Notes: generated from the sequence alone by a model not told the origin. Shown: positions 39,633-48,556, counted from the first letter of the stretch. The stretch is 64,000 nucleotides of DNA from Pelotomaculum sp. PtaB.Bin104 (GCA_002067205.1 MVQL01000244.1:62001-126000), one strand, 5' to 3'. Program-made: numbers and translations.

Positions 39633-39721
39633 TGCGATACCTCCCCTGGTATCGCAAATACTGCATATTTACCTTTAAGCACAACCTCTTCCTCGACTTT
39701 TGAGTCAATATTTAACATCAT
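39629..39721 (-). pseudogene. fapR: 3' remnant of fapR (30 codons)
   Basis: An open frame of 30 codons beginning with two ATGs after AAGGAAATAC and ending in TGA that overlaps the plsX GTG. The product contains IDSKVEEEVVLKGKYAVFA, which lines up with the last beta strands of Bacillus FapR (VNSYVGEEIVFSGRF). The DNA-binding domain and most of the hot-dog domain are missing, and an in-frame TAA stands just before. FapR represses fatty-acid synthesis in Firmicutes and is normally encoded directly upstream of plsX. I infer a large 5' and internal deletion of fapR that kept the promoter and operator. A very short translated peptide aiding plsX coupling is possible. Confidence 0.72.
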
Positions 39722-39813
39722 GTATTTCCTTTTTTGAATTGATTACGCACTAGACGGCACTATTGCTTATATTTTTCCTATTCATTTTTACCACTCTTAA
39801 GCCTGGTAAAATA

Positions 39814-39830
39814 TTAGTACCAAGTGCTAA
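39814..39830 (-). promoter_or_regulatory. FapR-type operator
   Basis: On the minus strand TTAGCACTTGGTACTAA, a 17-bp imperfect palindrome matching the FapR box (TTAGTACC-type arms as in Bacillus). It spans the expected transcription start, just downstream of the -10 of the plsX promoter. Confidence 0.8.
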
Positions 39831-39834
39831 AAAT

Positions 39835-39863
39835 AGTATAATGTACAGAAAGCATATTGGCAA
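39835..39863 (-). promoter_or_regulatory. promoter of the plsX-fab unit
   Basis: On the minus strand TTGCCA (39863-39858), 17-base spacer, TATACT (39840-39835). It lies between the rpmF terminator and the FapR-type operator. Confidence 0.8.
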
Positions 39864-39871
39864 GTTAATGG

Positions 39872-39910
39872 AAAAAAAATAAGCTCCCGGCTTAAAACCT
39901 GAAGCTTATT
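39872..39910 (-). terminator. terminator of rpmF
   Basis: On the minus strand AATAAGCT and AGCTTATT form a perfect 8-bp stem followed by TTTTTTTT. It separates yceD-rpmF from the plsX unit. Confidence 0.85.
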
Positions 39911-39932
39911 TAAAATCGTCCGGTTTTTTGTC

Positions 39933-40112
39933 TTATTCTGTAGCAATTACTTTTCTGGCCTTATAATACCCGCACTCCGGGCATAGATGGTGGGGCATAA
40001 TCAAAGCCCGGCATTGCGGACAATTTACCAGTGCAGGCGCTTCAAGGTTCATATTAGCCGCACGCCTTTGTCTGCCGCGTTGTTTAGAAGATCTCCTTTT
40101 TGGCACACCCAT
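39933..40112 (-). CDS. rpmF: 50S ribosomal protein L32
   Basis: 59-residue ribosomal protein: MGVPKRRSSKQRGRQRRA, then a zinc ribbon with CPQC and CPEC. All four zinc cysteines are present, so this is the zinc-binding form. Lies in the usual yceD-rpmF-plsX order, but 409 bases from yceD rather than the usual few. Confidence 0.97.
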   Translation of the reverse strand: MGVPKRRSSKQRGRQRRAANMNLEAPALVNCPQCRALIMPHHLCPECGYYKARKVIATE

Positions 40113-40521
40113 GTTAACATACCTAGTTTCTGAAACCTAAACGATGCAAGATGCTTAGATTCCTCTTCCGCTGACTAAACGGAAGGCAGTCTCACCGTCT
40201 TTTATTGCAGGCTACAATTTATCATTTGCACTCCGAGTATTAATTAACCGACACATTAAGCATTTTTTCACGAAAGTAAATTTACGCCACATGTACTGTT
40301 TTTCCCATAAGCGCGGGCTTTTCTTGTAACCTGGTGCAATTCAACAGATGAGACTGCAAAGAAACCTTTTCCTTCCCTTTTTATTTTACCTGATATGCAT
40401 AAACACAAACCATATTCACGTTTTTTCAGAACATGGTTTTTTCGTAAACACCGATATTATTTTTTAGAATGGTTGGGGTTAAAAACCAGCTTCACTCTCC
40501 CTGTAGGAAGACATTTAGTGC
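40113..40521. other. 409-bp gap between yceD and rpmF
   Basis: No gene seen. A small hairpin on the minus strand (CTTCCG/CGGAAG, near 40170-40195) lies ~70 bases before rpmF. It probably contains an rpmF promoter; a weak ribosome site (CTAGGT) precedes rpmF. Confidence 0.5.
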
Positions 40522-41031
40522 TCAAGAGTTCGTTTTCTTCAGCAACGCCTGCAAGGCACTTAAGCGCGGGTCGATATCTTCATTTTCACACTCACACCGG
40601 CCCTTATTTAAGTTGCAGCCACATATGGAACACAGACCCTGACAGTCCTCACTACAAGTAAATTTCATCGGTAGAGACAAAATAATGCTCTTGATCACCT
40701 CAGGAGTTATATCAATCACATCACCGGTATAAGACACAGCCTCCACCCCACCCTTATCCGGTATTTGGGTATAGCTCTCATTAACCGGAGCTTCAAAAAA
40801 ACAGTCAAAAGGCTCCAGGCAACGGTCACAGGTGAGATTGATTGTCCCTGATACTTTTCCATCAACAATGATAGTTGAACCGTTATTACTGACGAGCAAA
40901 CTTAACTTTACTGGAGCGGGGAAATGCAAAATTCCGCCATGCAGTTCGAATGAAGGAAGATCTTCCTGTAATTCAAGCCGGATAAAGTCACCCGGCGCCA
41001 TTCTCAGCCTTTCAACATCTAGCTGCAACAA
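40522..41031 (-). CDS. yceD: YceD family (DUF177) protein
   Basis: 169 residues. The conserved core is GTINLTCDRCLEPF and, near the C-terminus, a cysteine cluster CSEDCQGLCSICGCNLN that may bind metal. YceD proteins are encoded next to rpmF in most bacteria and are linked to 23S rRNA metabolism in plants and E. coli; the biochemical role is unsettled. The start is TTG 41031; no better codon is near. Confidence 0.9.
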   Translation of the reverse strand: MLQLDVERLRMAPGDFIRLELQEDLPSFELHGGILHFPAPVKLSLLVSNNGSTIIVDGKVSGTINLTCDRCLEPFDCFFEAPVNESYTQIPDKGGVEAVSYTGDVIDITPEVIKSIILSLPMKFTCSEDCQGLCSICGCNLNKGRCECENEDIDPRLSALQALLKKTNS

Positions 41032-41178
41032 AACTTACCACCCCATAACACGAAAGATTATATATAAAATATCGTGGTTTTGTCAAGATTTTTCCTGCTT
41101 TAAGCAATAACCGGTTGCTTTTTACTTCTAAAACAACTGAACCGGTCAATATAATAATGATAAACTGGCTGGTGAAAT

Positions 41179-42432
41179 ATGATTACCTCAATTTCTAATC
41201 GTTTAAGGGGCCGCAGCGATGACCTGCGACGCCTCCTCTGGACAATCTGCGCCCTGGTTTTCGTAATTAGTATGATCACAAACCCCAAAATAGTATTCGA
41301 CGGAGCCACGACCGGCTTGGCAGCCTGGTGGAACATCGTCTTCCCAGCCTTACTCCCCTTTTTTATCGCCTCTGAGCTGCTGATGAATTTCGGTGTGGTA
41401 CACTTCATGGGGGTGCTGCTGGAGCCGGTAATGCGCCCGCTATTTAATGTGCCGGGGGCAGGCTCTTTCGTTATGGCTGTGGGTTTTAGCAGCGGTTATC
41501 CAATTGGCTCTATGGTTACCGCCAGGCTGCGCGCGCAGGGTCTCTGTACGCGAGTTGAGGCGGAACGGCTGATGTCTTTTACTAACAACTCCAGCCCTCT
41601 TTTTATGCTTGTTGCAGTTGCCGTAGGCATGTTTCACAATCCTGCTCTAGGCTGGGTTATTGCCGGGGCGCACTACTTGTCCAACCTCACTCTGGGATTT
41701 GTCTTGCGCTTTTATTCGCGCAGAGATACAGAGCACATCCCCGGGCCGCCGCCTCACAGCAAGAATTTAATAAGCCATGCCTTTGCACAGGCACTGCAAG
41801 TGCAGCGCCAAGATAACCGCCCCCTTGGTAAAATAATCGGGGATGCAGTGCGCAACGCCGTAACAAACCTGCTCAACATAGGCGGCTTTATTATCCTTTT
41901 CGCCGTGATCATAAAACTACTGACTTACGCCGGTTGCATTGATACTATCGCCCGCTGGATGGGCATTTTTCTTCTCCCGCTTGGATTCTCCCCGGAGATT
42001 CTACCTGCTCTGGCCAGTGGATTATTTGAAATGACCATTGGTTCAAAGCTGGCCAGTGAGGCAGCAGCCCCGCTGCTCCAGCAAGTTGTTGCCGTCGGAA
42101 TGATCCTAGCCTGGAGCGGCCTGTCTGTACATGCACAGGTAGCCGCCATGATCAGTGAAACCGACATCCGCATGCCGGCCTTCATACTCACCCGCATCGC
42201 CCACAGCTTGCTGGGCGGTCTCTATACCTATATCATTTTCCAATGGTACAACCCACTGGAACCAGCTGCGGCATTAACAGCCACCACTGCAAAGTGGCAA
42301 AGCCTTAACTTTGCCACTTTGCATTTGCAAATATTTATTTTTTTTATAATATCTCTCATCTGTATGATATTCCTGGGGATAATCCTCCACCTTGCCAGCA
42401 GAATCAAAAGATTCGGCTTCAGGATTAGATAA
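41179..42432 (+). CDS. ylbJ: sporulation integral membrane protein YlbJ
   Basis: 417 residues, about eight to nine membrane spans with two nucleoside-transporter-gate-like halves. Motifs FVMAVGFSSGYPIGSMVTARLR and FTNNSSPLFMLVAVAVGMF in the first, and SGLFEMTIGSKLAS and AWSGLSVHAQVAAMI in the second. In Bacillus ylbJ is under sigma-E and needed for spore cortex. The ylbJ-coaD-rsmD neighbourhood of Bacillus is loosely kept here (coaD lies 8 kb on). Stop codon 9 bases from that of convergent uppP. Confidence 0.92.
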   Translation: MITSISNRLRGRSDDLRRLLWTICALVFVISMITNPKIVFDGATTGLAAWWNIVFPALLPFFIASELLMNFGVVHFMGVLLEPVMRPLFNVPGAGSFVMAVGFSSGYPIGSMVTARLRAQGLCTRVEAERLMSFTNNSSPLFMLVAVAVGMFHNPALGWVIAGAHYLSNLTLGFVLRFYSRRDTEHIPGPPPHSKNLISHAFAQALQVQRQDNRPLGKIIGDAVRNAVTNLLNIGGFIILFAVIIKLLTYAGCIDTIARWMGIFLLPLGFSPEILPALASGLFEMTIGSKLASEAAAPLLQQVVAVGMILAWSGLSVHAQVAAMISETDIRMPAFILTRIAHSLLGGLYTYIIFQWYNPLEPAAALTATTAKWQSLNFATLHLQIFIFFIISLICMIFLGIILHLASRIKRFGFRIR

Positions 42433-42441
42433 TTATTGAGC

Positions 42442-43224
42442 TTAAAAATATCCCGTAAGCTGGGCAATGAGCACAATCGCTCCCAGTAATAGCACATAGA
42501 CGGAAAAAACTTTTAAAGAACCTCTTTTTAGAATCGATATCATCCACTTAATCGCCAGGTACCCAAAAATACCTGACATCACTGTACCTATTAACAATGA
42601 AGATAGGGGTATTAATTCTCTCTGCCCCTCAAAGAGCTCAAAACTTTGAAGAAGTACTGCTCCTGCAATAGCTGGAATCGAAAGCAGAAATGAAAAATAA
42701 GCCGCGGTTTCTTTGTTCACTTTACGGATTAAGGCGGCAGCAATGGTCAGGCCGGAACGTGAGATGGCCGGCAATATTGCCAGTCCCTGAAAGGTCCCAA
42801 TGAATAAAGCATCAGCATAACTGATATCATTAACCTTCTTGAACCCTTTTTCCTTAAGGTTATCGGAATACCAGAGGATTAGCCCGGTAGCAATGAACTC
42901 CCAGCCTATGGTCACACCTGTTTTTGAAATCTCCTCAAAAAAATCCCGGAAAGTCAGTCCTATTACAATAGCCGGGAGCGTTCCAATAATTAATAAAATA
43001 CCGAGACTGCCCAAGGGTTTTCGCGCGATTGCAAGCAAATCAGTCCAGTAGATTACTATTAATGCAATTAAAGTGCCCAAATGCAACATTGTATCTAAAA
43101 ATAAACCTGCTTCATCCAGTCCAAAAAAATGCCGGCCTAAAAAAAGATGACCTGTGCTGCTAACCGGCAGAAACTCGGTCAGTCCCTGAATAGCACCTAA
43201 AATTGCCGCTTCCAACCAATTCAT
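42442..43224 (-). CDS. uppP: undecaprenyl-diphosphatase UppP
   Basis: Integral membrane phosphatase that recycles the lipid carrier of cell-wall synthesis and can confer bacitracin resistance. About eight spans. Catalytic motifs GLTEFLPVSSTGHL near the N-terminus and LPAISRSGLTIAAAL in the middle. The start is ATG 43224, after GAGGTG; seven further in-frame residues upstream lack a ribosome site. Confidence 0.96.
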   Translation of the reverse strand: MNWLEAAILGAIQGLTEFLPVSSTGHLFLGRHFFGLDEAGLFLDTMLHLGTLIALIVIYWTDLLAIARKPLGSLGILLIIGTLPAIVIGLTFRDFFEEISKTGVTIGWEFIATGLILWYSDNLKEKGFKKVNDISYADALFIGTFQGLAILPAISRSGLTIAAALIRKVNKETAAYFSFLLSIPAIAGAVLLQSFELFEGQRELIPLSSLLIGTVMSGIFGYLAIKWMISILKRGSLKVFSVYVLLLGAIVLIAQLTGYF

Positions 43225-43320
43225 TGCTCTACACCTCAAATTCATAGATTATAGTCTTATATATTATCAAAGAGTCTAAATGTTTAATGTTATTTCTTTC
43301 TAGAGTATAAGGTCAAAAGC

Positions 43321-44163
43321 TCAGGCAAATTGGGGTTTTGCGATTAACGTGCCCAAATATAACAGGGCTGCAACCAATACAATGGTGGCCCCGGTGGCCG
43401 TTGACCAATAATAGGACATCAGTAAGCCCGAAGTACTGGAAATAAGCGTAATTATTACAGTAATCACATGGTACTGCCTCATATTCCGGGATATATTTCG
43501 TGCAGCTGCAGCAGGTAAAATTAAGAGAGAATTAATAATCAAAATCCCTATCCACTGGATTGAAATAGTAACCACCACCGCTGTGATGATACAAAATAAA
43601 GTTTCGACCAGACGCACCTGGATTCCTCTGCTAAGCGCCAGGGATGGATTAACGCTAACGAGTAAAAACTTGTTGAACAGGAGACCCCACAGAATAATCA
43701 CTCCCGCCAGAGATAAAGCCAGCAAAAGTATTTCTTGTGAAGTAATACTCAACAAATCTCCAATCAGAAAACGGGCAAACTTATTAAATTCACCCCCGCG
43801 TGAAAGGATTACGATACCCAGGGCAACCATAGTAGCAGAAACAGCTCCAATGACCGTATCTGTGGAGGCAGTGGACCAGAACTTTAACAAGGATATGACA
43901 ATAGCCAGGAGAACAGAAAAAACCACCATAATCAATAATGGGTCCTGGAAACCAAAAAGCACCCCGATGGCAATACCCGTGAGTGCGGAGTGCCCAATTG
44001 TATCAGAAAAAAAAGCCATTTTATTGTTTACGACCATTGTCCCTAAAATCGCGAACATCGGGCTTGCTAATAGGACCGCCAGCAGCGCATTTTTCATAAA
44101 GGTATGGTTGGTCCAGGCAAAAGGCAGTAGATAATCAACTATTTCATACCATAATTCAATCAT
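43321..44163 (-). CDS. metal (Zn/Mn) ABC transporter permease
   Basis: 280 residues, about eight membrane helices, ABC-3 family. Contains FFSDTIGHSALTGIAIG (permease EAA-like segment) and SLLILPAAAARN. Overlaps the ATPase gene by four bases. Metal not determinable from sequence; zinc or manganese are usual for this family. Confidence 0.93.
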   Translation of the reverse strand: MIELWYEIVDYLLPFAWTNHTFMKNALLAVLLASPMFAILGTMVVNNKMAFFSDTIGHSALTGIAIGVLFGFQDPLLIMVVFSVLLAIVISLLKFWSTASTDTVIGAVSATMVALGIVILSRGGEFNKFARFLIGDLLSITSQEILLLALSLAGVIILWGLLFNKFLLVSVNPSLALSRGIQVRLVETLFCIITAVVVTISIQWIGILIINSLLILPAAAARNISRNMRQYHVITVIITLISSTSGLLMSYYWSTATGATIVLVAALLYLGTLIAKPQFA

Positions 44164-44981
44164 GCCCTGACCCCCCTGCTGCGGTGAAATATCTGCGGCT
44201 TCATTTGGACGTGTCCAACATCCTCTTGAACAACCGGCCCGTAATTCTGCTGGATCTGCTCATTTGAGAAAACTTCATGCGGTGTCCCGCAGCACTGAAC
44301 TGTATGGTCGAGGAGGACAATGCGGTCCGCATAATGAGACACCAGTGCCCAATCGTGTGAAACCAGGATAATAGACAGGTCAAACTTTCGCCGCAAGTGG
44401 GAGACCAGCTCATAAAACATATCCTTGCCCTGAACATCGATACCGGAGACCGGCTCATCCAGCAACAACAGGTCGGGAGTGGGATCAAGGGCAATAGCCA
44501 GAAGCACTCGCTGGAGTTCTCCCCCGGATAATTCACCCAGACGCCGGTTCAACAAATGGTCTGCCTGTACACCGGCCAGGTCGGCCACTGCGCGCTCCTT
44601 TAGTTTTTTAGAATGACCGAGAAAGATCGGCCAGGACAACAAGCAGGCCGCAAACAAATCCAATACGCTCATAGGTGTTCCAATATCAAAATCAAGCCGC
44701 TGGGGGACGTAGCCAATCACAGGTGTCTGCAGGCGGTCCTGAGAATCAAGAAAACATAATTTTCCAGTATGGTTTATCTCTCCAAGAATTGCTTTTAATA
44801 GAGTTGTCTTGCCTGCCCCATTCGGACCGATTAGAGCAGTTAATTCACCGCAGTGAATATGGAGGTCAATACCTTGCAGAATTTCTGTTTTACCCACAGT
44901 TACCCCGAAATTAATCAACTTGGTACAACACAAACCACAGGGCTTTCTATGCATTCTCTGAATAAAACCAGGGTAAGCCAT
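44160..44981 (-). CDS. metal (Zn/Mn) ABC transporter ATP-binding protein
   Basis: 273 residues. Walker A GPNGAGKTTLL, Q-loop VPQRLDFD, signature LSGGELQRVLLA, Walker B LLLLDEPVSGID and H-loop LVSHDWAL. An N-terminal extension of ~15 residues with Cys and His (MHRKPCGLCCTKL) is unusual. One base after the binding-protein gene and overlapping the permease. Confidence 0.95.
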   Translation of the reverse strand: MAYPGFIQRMHRKPCGLCCTKLINFGVTVGKTEILQGIDLHIHCGELTALIGPNGAGKTTLLKAILGEINHTGKLCFLDSQDRLQTPVIGYVPQRLDFDIGTPMSVLDLFAACLLSWPIFLGHSKKLKERAVADLAGVQADHLLNRRLGELSGGELQRVLLAIALDPTPDLLLLDEPVSGIDVQGKDMFYELVSHLRRKFDLSIILVSHDWALVSHYADRIVLLDHTVQCCGTPHEVFSNEQIQQNYGPVVQEDVGHVQMKPQIFHRSRGVRA

Positions 44982-44982
44982 T

Positions 44983-45897
44983 TTAATTCAACGCCTCTTC
45001 CAATATTTTTAAGTTGGATTCCATAATTTTTATATAAGCGTCAGGGTCCATCGGACCGGTCACCACCGGGTCCAGAATAAATACCTTTACCCCGGTTTCA
45101 CGGGCGATTGTCTCAGCAGCTTTTGCCGCGTACTGGGGCTCGGCAAAAAGCGCCTTGATTTTTGAACTGCGGACAGTTTCTATGATACCGGCCAATTCGG
45201 CGGCGCTTGGTTCGGAGCCAGGCTCCTGCTCAATTACAGCCACAATGTTCAGGTTAAATTCCTGGGCAAAGTAGTTGAAGGCTTCATGAAAAGTAATTAT
45301 ATCCCTGTGATTTGCCCGGTCCAGGACCTGATGCATACTGGCGCGGAGCGCCTTTAGTCTATCAATGTAAGCAGTAGTGTTGGCACTGTACTGTGCTGCA
45401 TGGTCCGGGTCCAGCGTGGCTAGCTGCAGCCCAATATTACTTGCCTGCTTGATCGCATTAGTTAAACTAACCCAGACGTGCGGGTTGTCTCCTTCCTCAC
45501 CTTCATTCTTAATTAACTGAATCCCCTCACTGGCATTGGCGATTTTTATACCCGGCTGTTGCTCGACCACCTTGTCCATAAATGACTCCATCCCAGCACC
45601 ATTTATCACAAGGATCTGAGCCTCACTTAATGTCTTTAGGTCATCAGGCCTAAGCTGATAGTCGTGCAGGCATCCGGTTGTCGGCTGGGTCATATTAACG
45701 ACGTTGACACCAGGTATATCTCCGGCAATATTCATTGTCGCAATATACACAGGATAAAAAGACGTGGCAATGGTCAATGTCTGGCCGTTTGCCTGCTTCT
45801 CCGGAGCTGGAGGAGTTTGTCCCTGGCATGCTGATAAAAATAGGGTAATTATAACGAGCAGGCAGGCAAATATAAAAAGATAAGCTAATTTACGCAT
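44983..45897 (-). CDS. metal ABC transporter substrate-binding lipoprotein (ZnuA/TroA family)
   Basis: 304 residues. Lipoprotein signal with lipobox LSAC. Cluster A-I fold: first metal ligand region TTGCLHDYQLRPDD, second NPHVWVSLTNAIKQA, third TFHEAFNYFAQEFNL, and the last acidic ligand near VFILDPVVTGPMD. Lacks the His-rich loop of many ZnuA. Delivers Zn or Mn to the permease; metal not provable here. First gene of the operon. Confidence 0.93.
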   Translation of the reverse strand: MRKLAYLFIFACLLVIITLFLSACQGQTPPAPEKQANGQTLTIATSFYPVYIATMNIAGDIPGVNVVNMTQPTTGCLHDYQLRPDDLKTLSEAQILVINGAGMESFMDKVVEQQPGIKIANASEGIQLIKNEGEEGDNPHVWVSLTNAIKQASNIGLQLATLDPDHAAQYSANTTAYIDRLKALRASMHQVLDRANHRDIITFHEAFNYFAQEFNLNIVAVIEQEPGSEPSAAELAGIIETVRSSKIKALFAEPQYAAKAAETIARETGVKVFILDPVVTGPMDPDAYIKIMESNLKILEEALN

Positions 45898-46042
45898 TTA
45901 AAAAACTCCTCCTATGTTTTTAACTAGAAAACTATATAACTTATAAACCATAATAAAAAATCTGTTTTCATAGCAACTGTAATTTGGTGCAGGGCCAGCA
46001 ATAAACTAAATAATATTTATTCTTATTTACAATTCAATATTA

Positions 46043-46071
46043 CTTATATCCTGAAAATTATAAAGTGTCAA
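46043..46071 (-). promoter_or_regulatory. probable promoter of the metal ABC operon
   Basis: On the minus strand TTGACA (46071-46066), 17-base spacer, TATAAG (46048-46043), ~145 bases before the binding-protein gene. I found no clear Zur or MntR palindrome. Confidence 0.6.
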
Positions 46072-46188
46072 TAACCCCTCATTAAATTAGAATAAAATAC
46101 TTTACCATGGATTTAGCCTCAGAGGAAATTTTAAAACTTTAGCGAATCATATTAATTACCCAACTGAAATAGAAAGGGGTTGCTTGCT

Positions 46189-46326
46189 ATGCGGTTTCTC
46201 CAATGCAAATACGCTGAATACGCTGCATGTATTGATACGATCAGATGTTTATATTATGGAACGGACTGTCTTTTTGAAAAATGCGAAATTTTCAAAAAAG
46301 ATCCACTCTTAAATTCTTTGAAATAA
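46189..46326 (+). CDS. small cysteine-rich protein
   Basis: 45 residues (MRFLQCKYAEYAACIDTI at the start) with five cysteines at 6, 14, 20, 27 and 32 (spacing C-x7-C-x5-C-x6-C-x4-C) and charged residues between. Preceded by GAAAGGGG nine bases before ATG and followed 40 bases later by a strong terminator, so it looks like a true one-gene unit. No signal peptide. Could bind a metal or form disulfides; no family recognised. Confidence 0.6.
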   Translation: MRFLQCKYAEYAACIDTIRCLYYGTDCLFEKCEIFKKDPLLNSLK

Positions 46327-46365
46327 TCCAATAAAAAATAGCAATAATTTAATATATGAATACTA

Positions 46366-46416
46366 TTGGCGTTCCCGGCAAAATATAAACAAGACATTTG
46401 CCAGGGCGCCTTTTTC
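46366..46416 (+). terminator. terminator of the Cys-rich small gene
   Basis: GGCG, CCC and GGCAAA on the left pair with TTTGCC, GGG and CGCC on the right (small bulges), then TTTTT. The sequence TACTATTGGCG at its left end recurs at 46424-46434, just before the next gene. Confidence 0.82.
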
Positions 46417-46453
46417 ATAATCATACTATTGGCGCCTGCGGAGGTGAAGAAAT

Positions 46454-48556
46454 TTGGCCGATCTGACCAGTTTTTTTAACCCCAAGTCCATTGCTGTTAT
46501 CGGCGCCTCAAAATCACCGGAGAAAATAGGAAACGTAGTCGTAAAAAATATTCTTTCCAGTGGCTATAATGGTGAGGTTTTTCCAATTAACCCTAAGGAA
46601 AGAGAAATCAATGGGCTGCCATGTTACCCAACAATCGACAGCGTGCCCAAACCAGTAGAACTGGCGGTTATTTCGGTACCCTCGTCAATGGTGTTGGATG
46701 TTGCGAAGGCTTGTGGTACAAGTGGCGTTAATAACCTAGTAGTGATCACCGCCGGGTTTAAGGAAACTGGTAAGGAAGGGCTAGGGCTGGAAAAAAAGCT
46801 TGCCAGCATTTGTCGCCAGTACCAAATGCAGATGTTAGGACCAAACTGTGTTGGTTTTATGGATACTCACACTCCAATAAATGCATCTTTCGCTACTGGT
46901 TTTCCCTTAAAGGGTGAAATTGCTTTTATCTCTCAAAGCGGGGCTATGGTAGTATCCATACTCGACTGGAGCTTTTCGGCAGGCCTGGGCTTTAGCAAGT
47001 TTGTCAGCCTTGGCAATAAGGCCATTTTAAACGAAGCCCATTTTATTGAACACGCTGCCGATGATCCGAATACCAAAGTGATTCTTTGCTATATCGAAGA
47101 TGTGGAAAATGGAACACTTTTTCTTGATACAGCCCGGCGGGCCAGCCGAGAAAAACCGGTGATCATCCTCAAGTCCGGCACTAGCCAGGCTGGCGCCCGG
47201 GCAGCTTCATCTCATACCGGTGCACTGGCGGGCAGCGACCTGGCCTATGAAGCTGCTTTCCTCCAAAGCGGAGTAATCAGGGCTAGGAGTATGCCGGAAT
47301 TATTTGACCTGGCTATTGCTTTTGCCAACCAACCGATACCTCGTGGAGATCGGGTGGCCATCATCACCAATTCCGGCGGCCCGGGCATTGTGGCTACCGA
47401 TAACATCGAATCAAAAAATTTAAAAATGGCCCGCTTTAGAAAAGAAACGATTAGGCAATTGGGGAATTTTCTCCCGGGCGAGTCGAATATCTACAACCCG
47501 GTGGACGTGTTGGGGGATGCTAAAGCAGACCGGTACCGCTTTGCTTTAGAAAAAGTCATGGCTGACCCAGGCGTTGACAGCACTATTGTCCTGCTCTGCC
47601 CTGGAGGTGTGACCGAGCCGGCGGAAACAGCTAAGGCGATGATTGAAATCAGAAAAAAACATTTGGACAAACCTTTAATAGCCGCATATATGGGCGGTGA
47701 ACAAATCGCGGAAGGGGCAAAAATACTTGCTTCAGCTAGAATACCCTGTTTTACCTTTCCGGAACCGGCCATCTTAGCAATCAGTGGCATGGTCAGATAT
47801 GCCCGGTTCAGGAATTTGCCGGAGGGTGAGGCCTTACCGCTTTATGATCATATAGACAAAAAGACGGTCAAGTTGACAATTGATCAGGTAAAAGCAGAAA
47901 AACGGCTGGTATTACTGGGCAGTGAGGCGGCAAAACTGGTTAATGCTTACGGCATACCGGCGGCAAATACTATATTGGCCACTCAACCGGAAGAGGCCGC
48001 TGATGTGGCCGATCAGCTGGGCTACCCGGTAATCCTGAAAGTAGCATCACCAAAAATAATGCATAAAACCGATGTGGGCGGGGTTAAATCCGGGCTTTTT
48101 TCATATGAAGAAGTGCGCAGAGGTTTTATCGAAATCATGGAAAACATTCAAAGATATATGCCCCGGGTAGCTGTGTACGGAATCGAGGTTCAAAAAATGA
48201 TGCCCCGGGGTACTGAATTGATCATAGGTATGACCCGGGATATCCATTTCGGGCCGCTAATCGCCTTTGGCCTGGGTGGTATATATGTAAACTTGATTAA
48301 AGATGTTTCCTTCCGCCTTGCCCACGGGCTCTCATTAAGGGAAATTAAGAAATTAATCTCTGAAACCAAAGCTTATACCTTACTGCGTGGCTACCGGGGA
48401 GAACAGGCCGCTGACATGGAGGCAATTGCAGAAGTAATTGGCAGATTTTCAAAACTAGTAACTGATTTCCCGGAGATTACCGAGGTAGATATTAATCCTG
48501 TATTTGTATATAACAAGGGAGTATCGGCTGTAGATGTAAAAATAACAGTATCGTGA
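46454..48556 (+). CDS. ADP-forming acyl-CoA synthetase (fused alpha-beta)
   Basis: 700 residues. The N-terminal CoA-binding domain shows FNPKSIAVIGASKSPEKIGN and the succinyl-CoA-ligase-like domain a GPNCVGF loop. The middle has the phospho-His region in SHTGALAGSDLAYEAAF and the C-terminal ATP-grasp begins ~residue 470 (YPVILKVASPKIMHKTDVGG) and ends EVDINPVFV. The enzyme interconverts acyl-CoA + ADP + Pi with acid + CoA + ATP, allowing energy conservation or acid activation in anaerobes. Substrate unknown. TTG start 46454, seven bases after GGAGGTG. Overlaps or abuts the DRTGG gene, so they likely work together. Confidence 0.92.
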   Translation: MADLTSFFNPKSIAVIGASKSPEKIGNVVVKNILSSGYNGEVFPINPKEREINGLPCYPTIDSVPKPVELAVISVPSSMVLDVAKACGTSGVNNLVVITAGFKETGKEGLGLEKKLASICRQYQMQMLGPNCVGFMDTHTPINASFATGFPLKGEIAFISQSGAMVVSILDWSFSAGLGFSKFVSLGNKAILNEAHFIEHAADDPNTKVILCYIEDVENGTLFLDTARRASREKPVIILKSGTSQAGARAASSHTGALAGSDLAYEAAFLQSGVIRARSMPELFDLAIAFANQPIPRGDRVAIITNSGGPGIVATDNIESKNLKMARFRKETIRQLGNFLPGESNIYNPVDVLGDAKADRYRFALEKVMADPGVDSTIVLLCPGGVTEPAETAKAMIEIRKKHLDKPLIAAYMGGEQIAEGAKILASARIPCFTFPEPAILAISGMVRYARFRNLPEGEALPLYDHIDKKTVKLTIDQVKAEKRLVLLGSEAAKLVNAYGIPAANTILATQPEEAADVADQLGYPVILKVASPKIMHKTDVGGVKSGLFSYEEVRRGFIEIMENIQRYMPRVAVYGIEVQKMMPRGTELIIGMTRDIHFGPLIAFGLGGIYVNLIKDVSFRLAHGLSLREIKKLISETKAYTLLRGYRGEQAADMEAIAEVIGRFSKLVTDFPEITEVDINPVFVYNKGVSAVDVKITVS

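Noticed and set aside
45898-46188. Zur or MntR operator before the metal ABC transporter
   Set aside because: No convincing palindrome matching either consensus was found in the AT-rich leader; only a promoter is supported.
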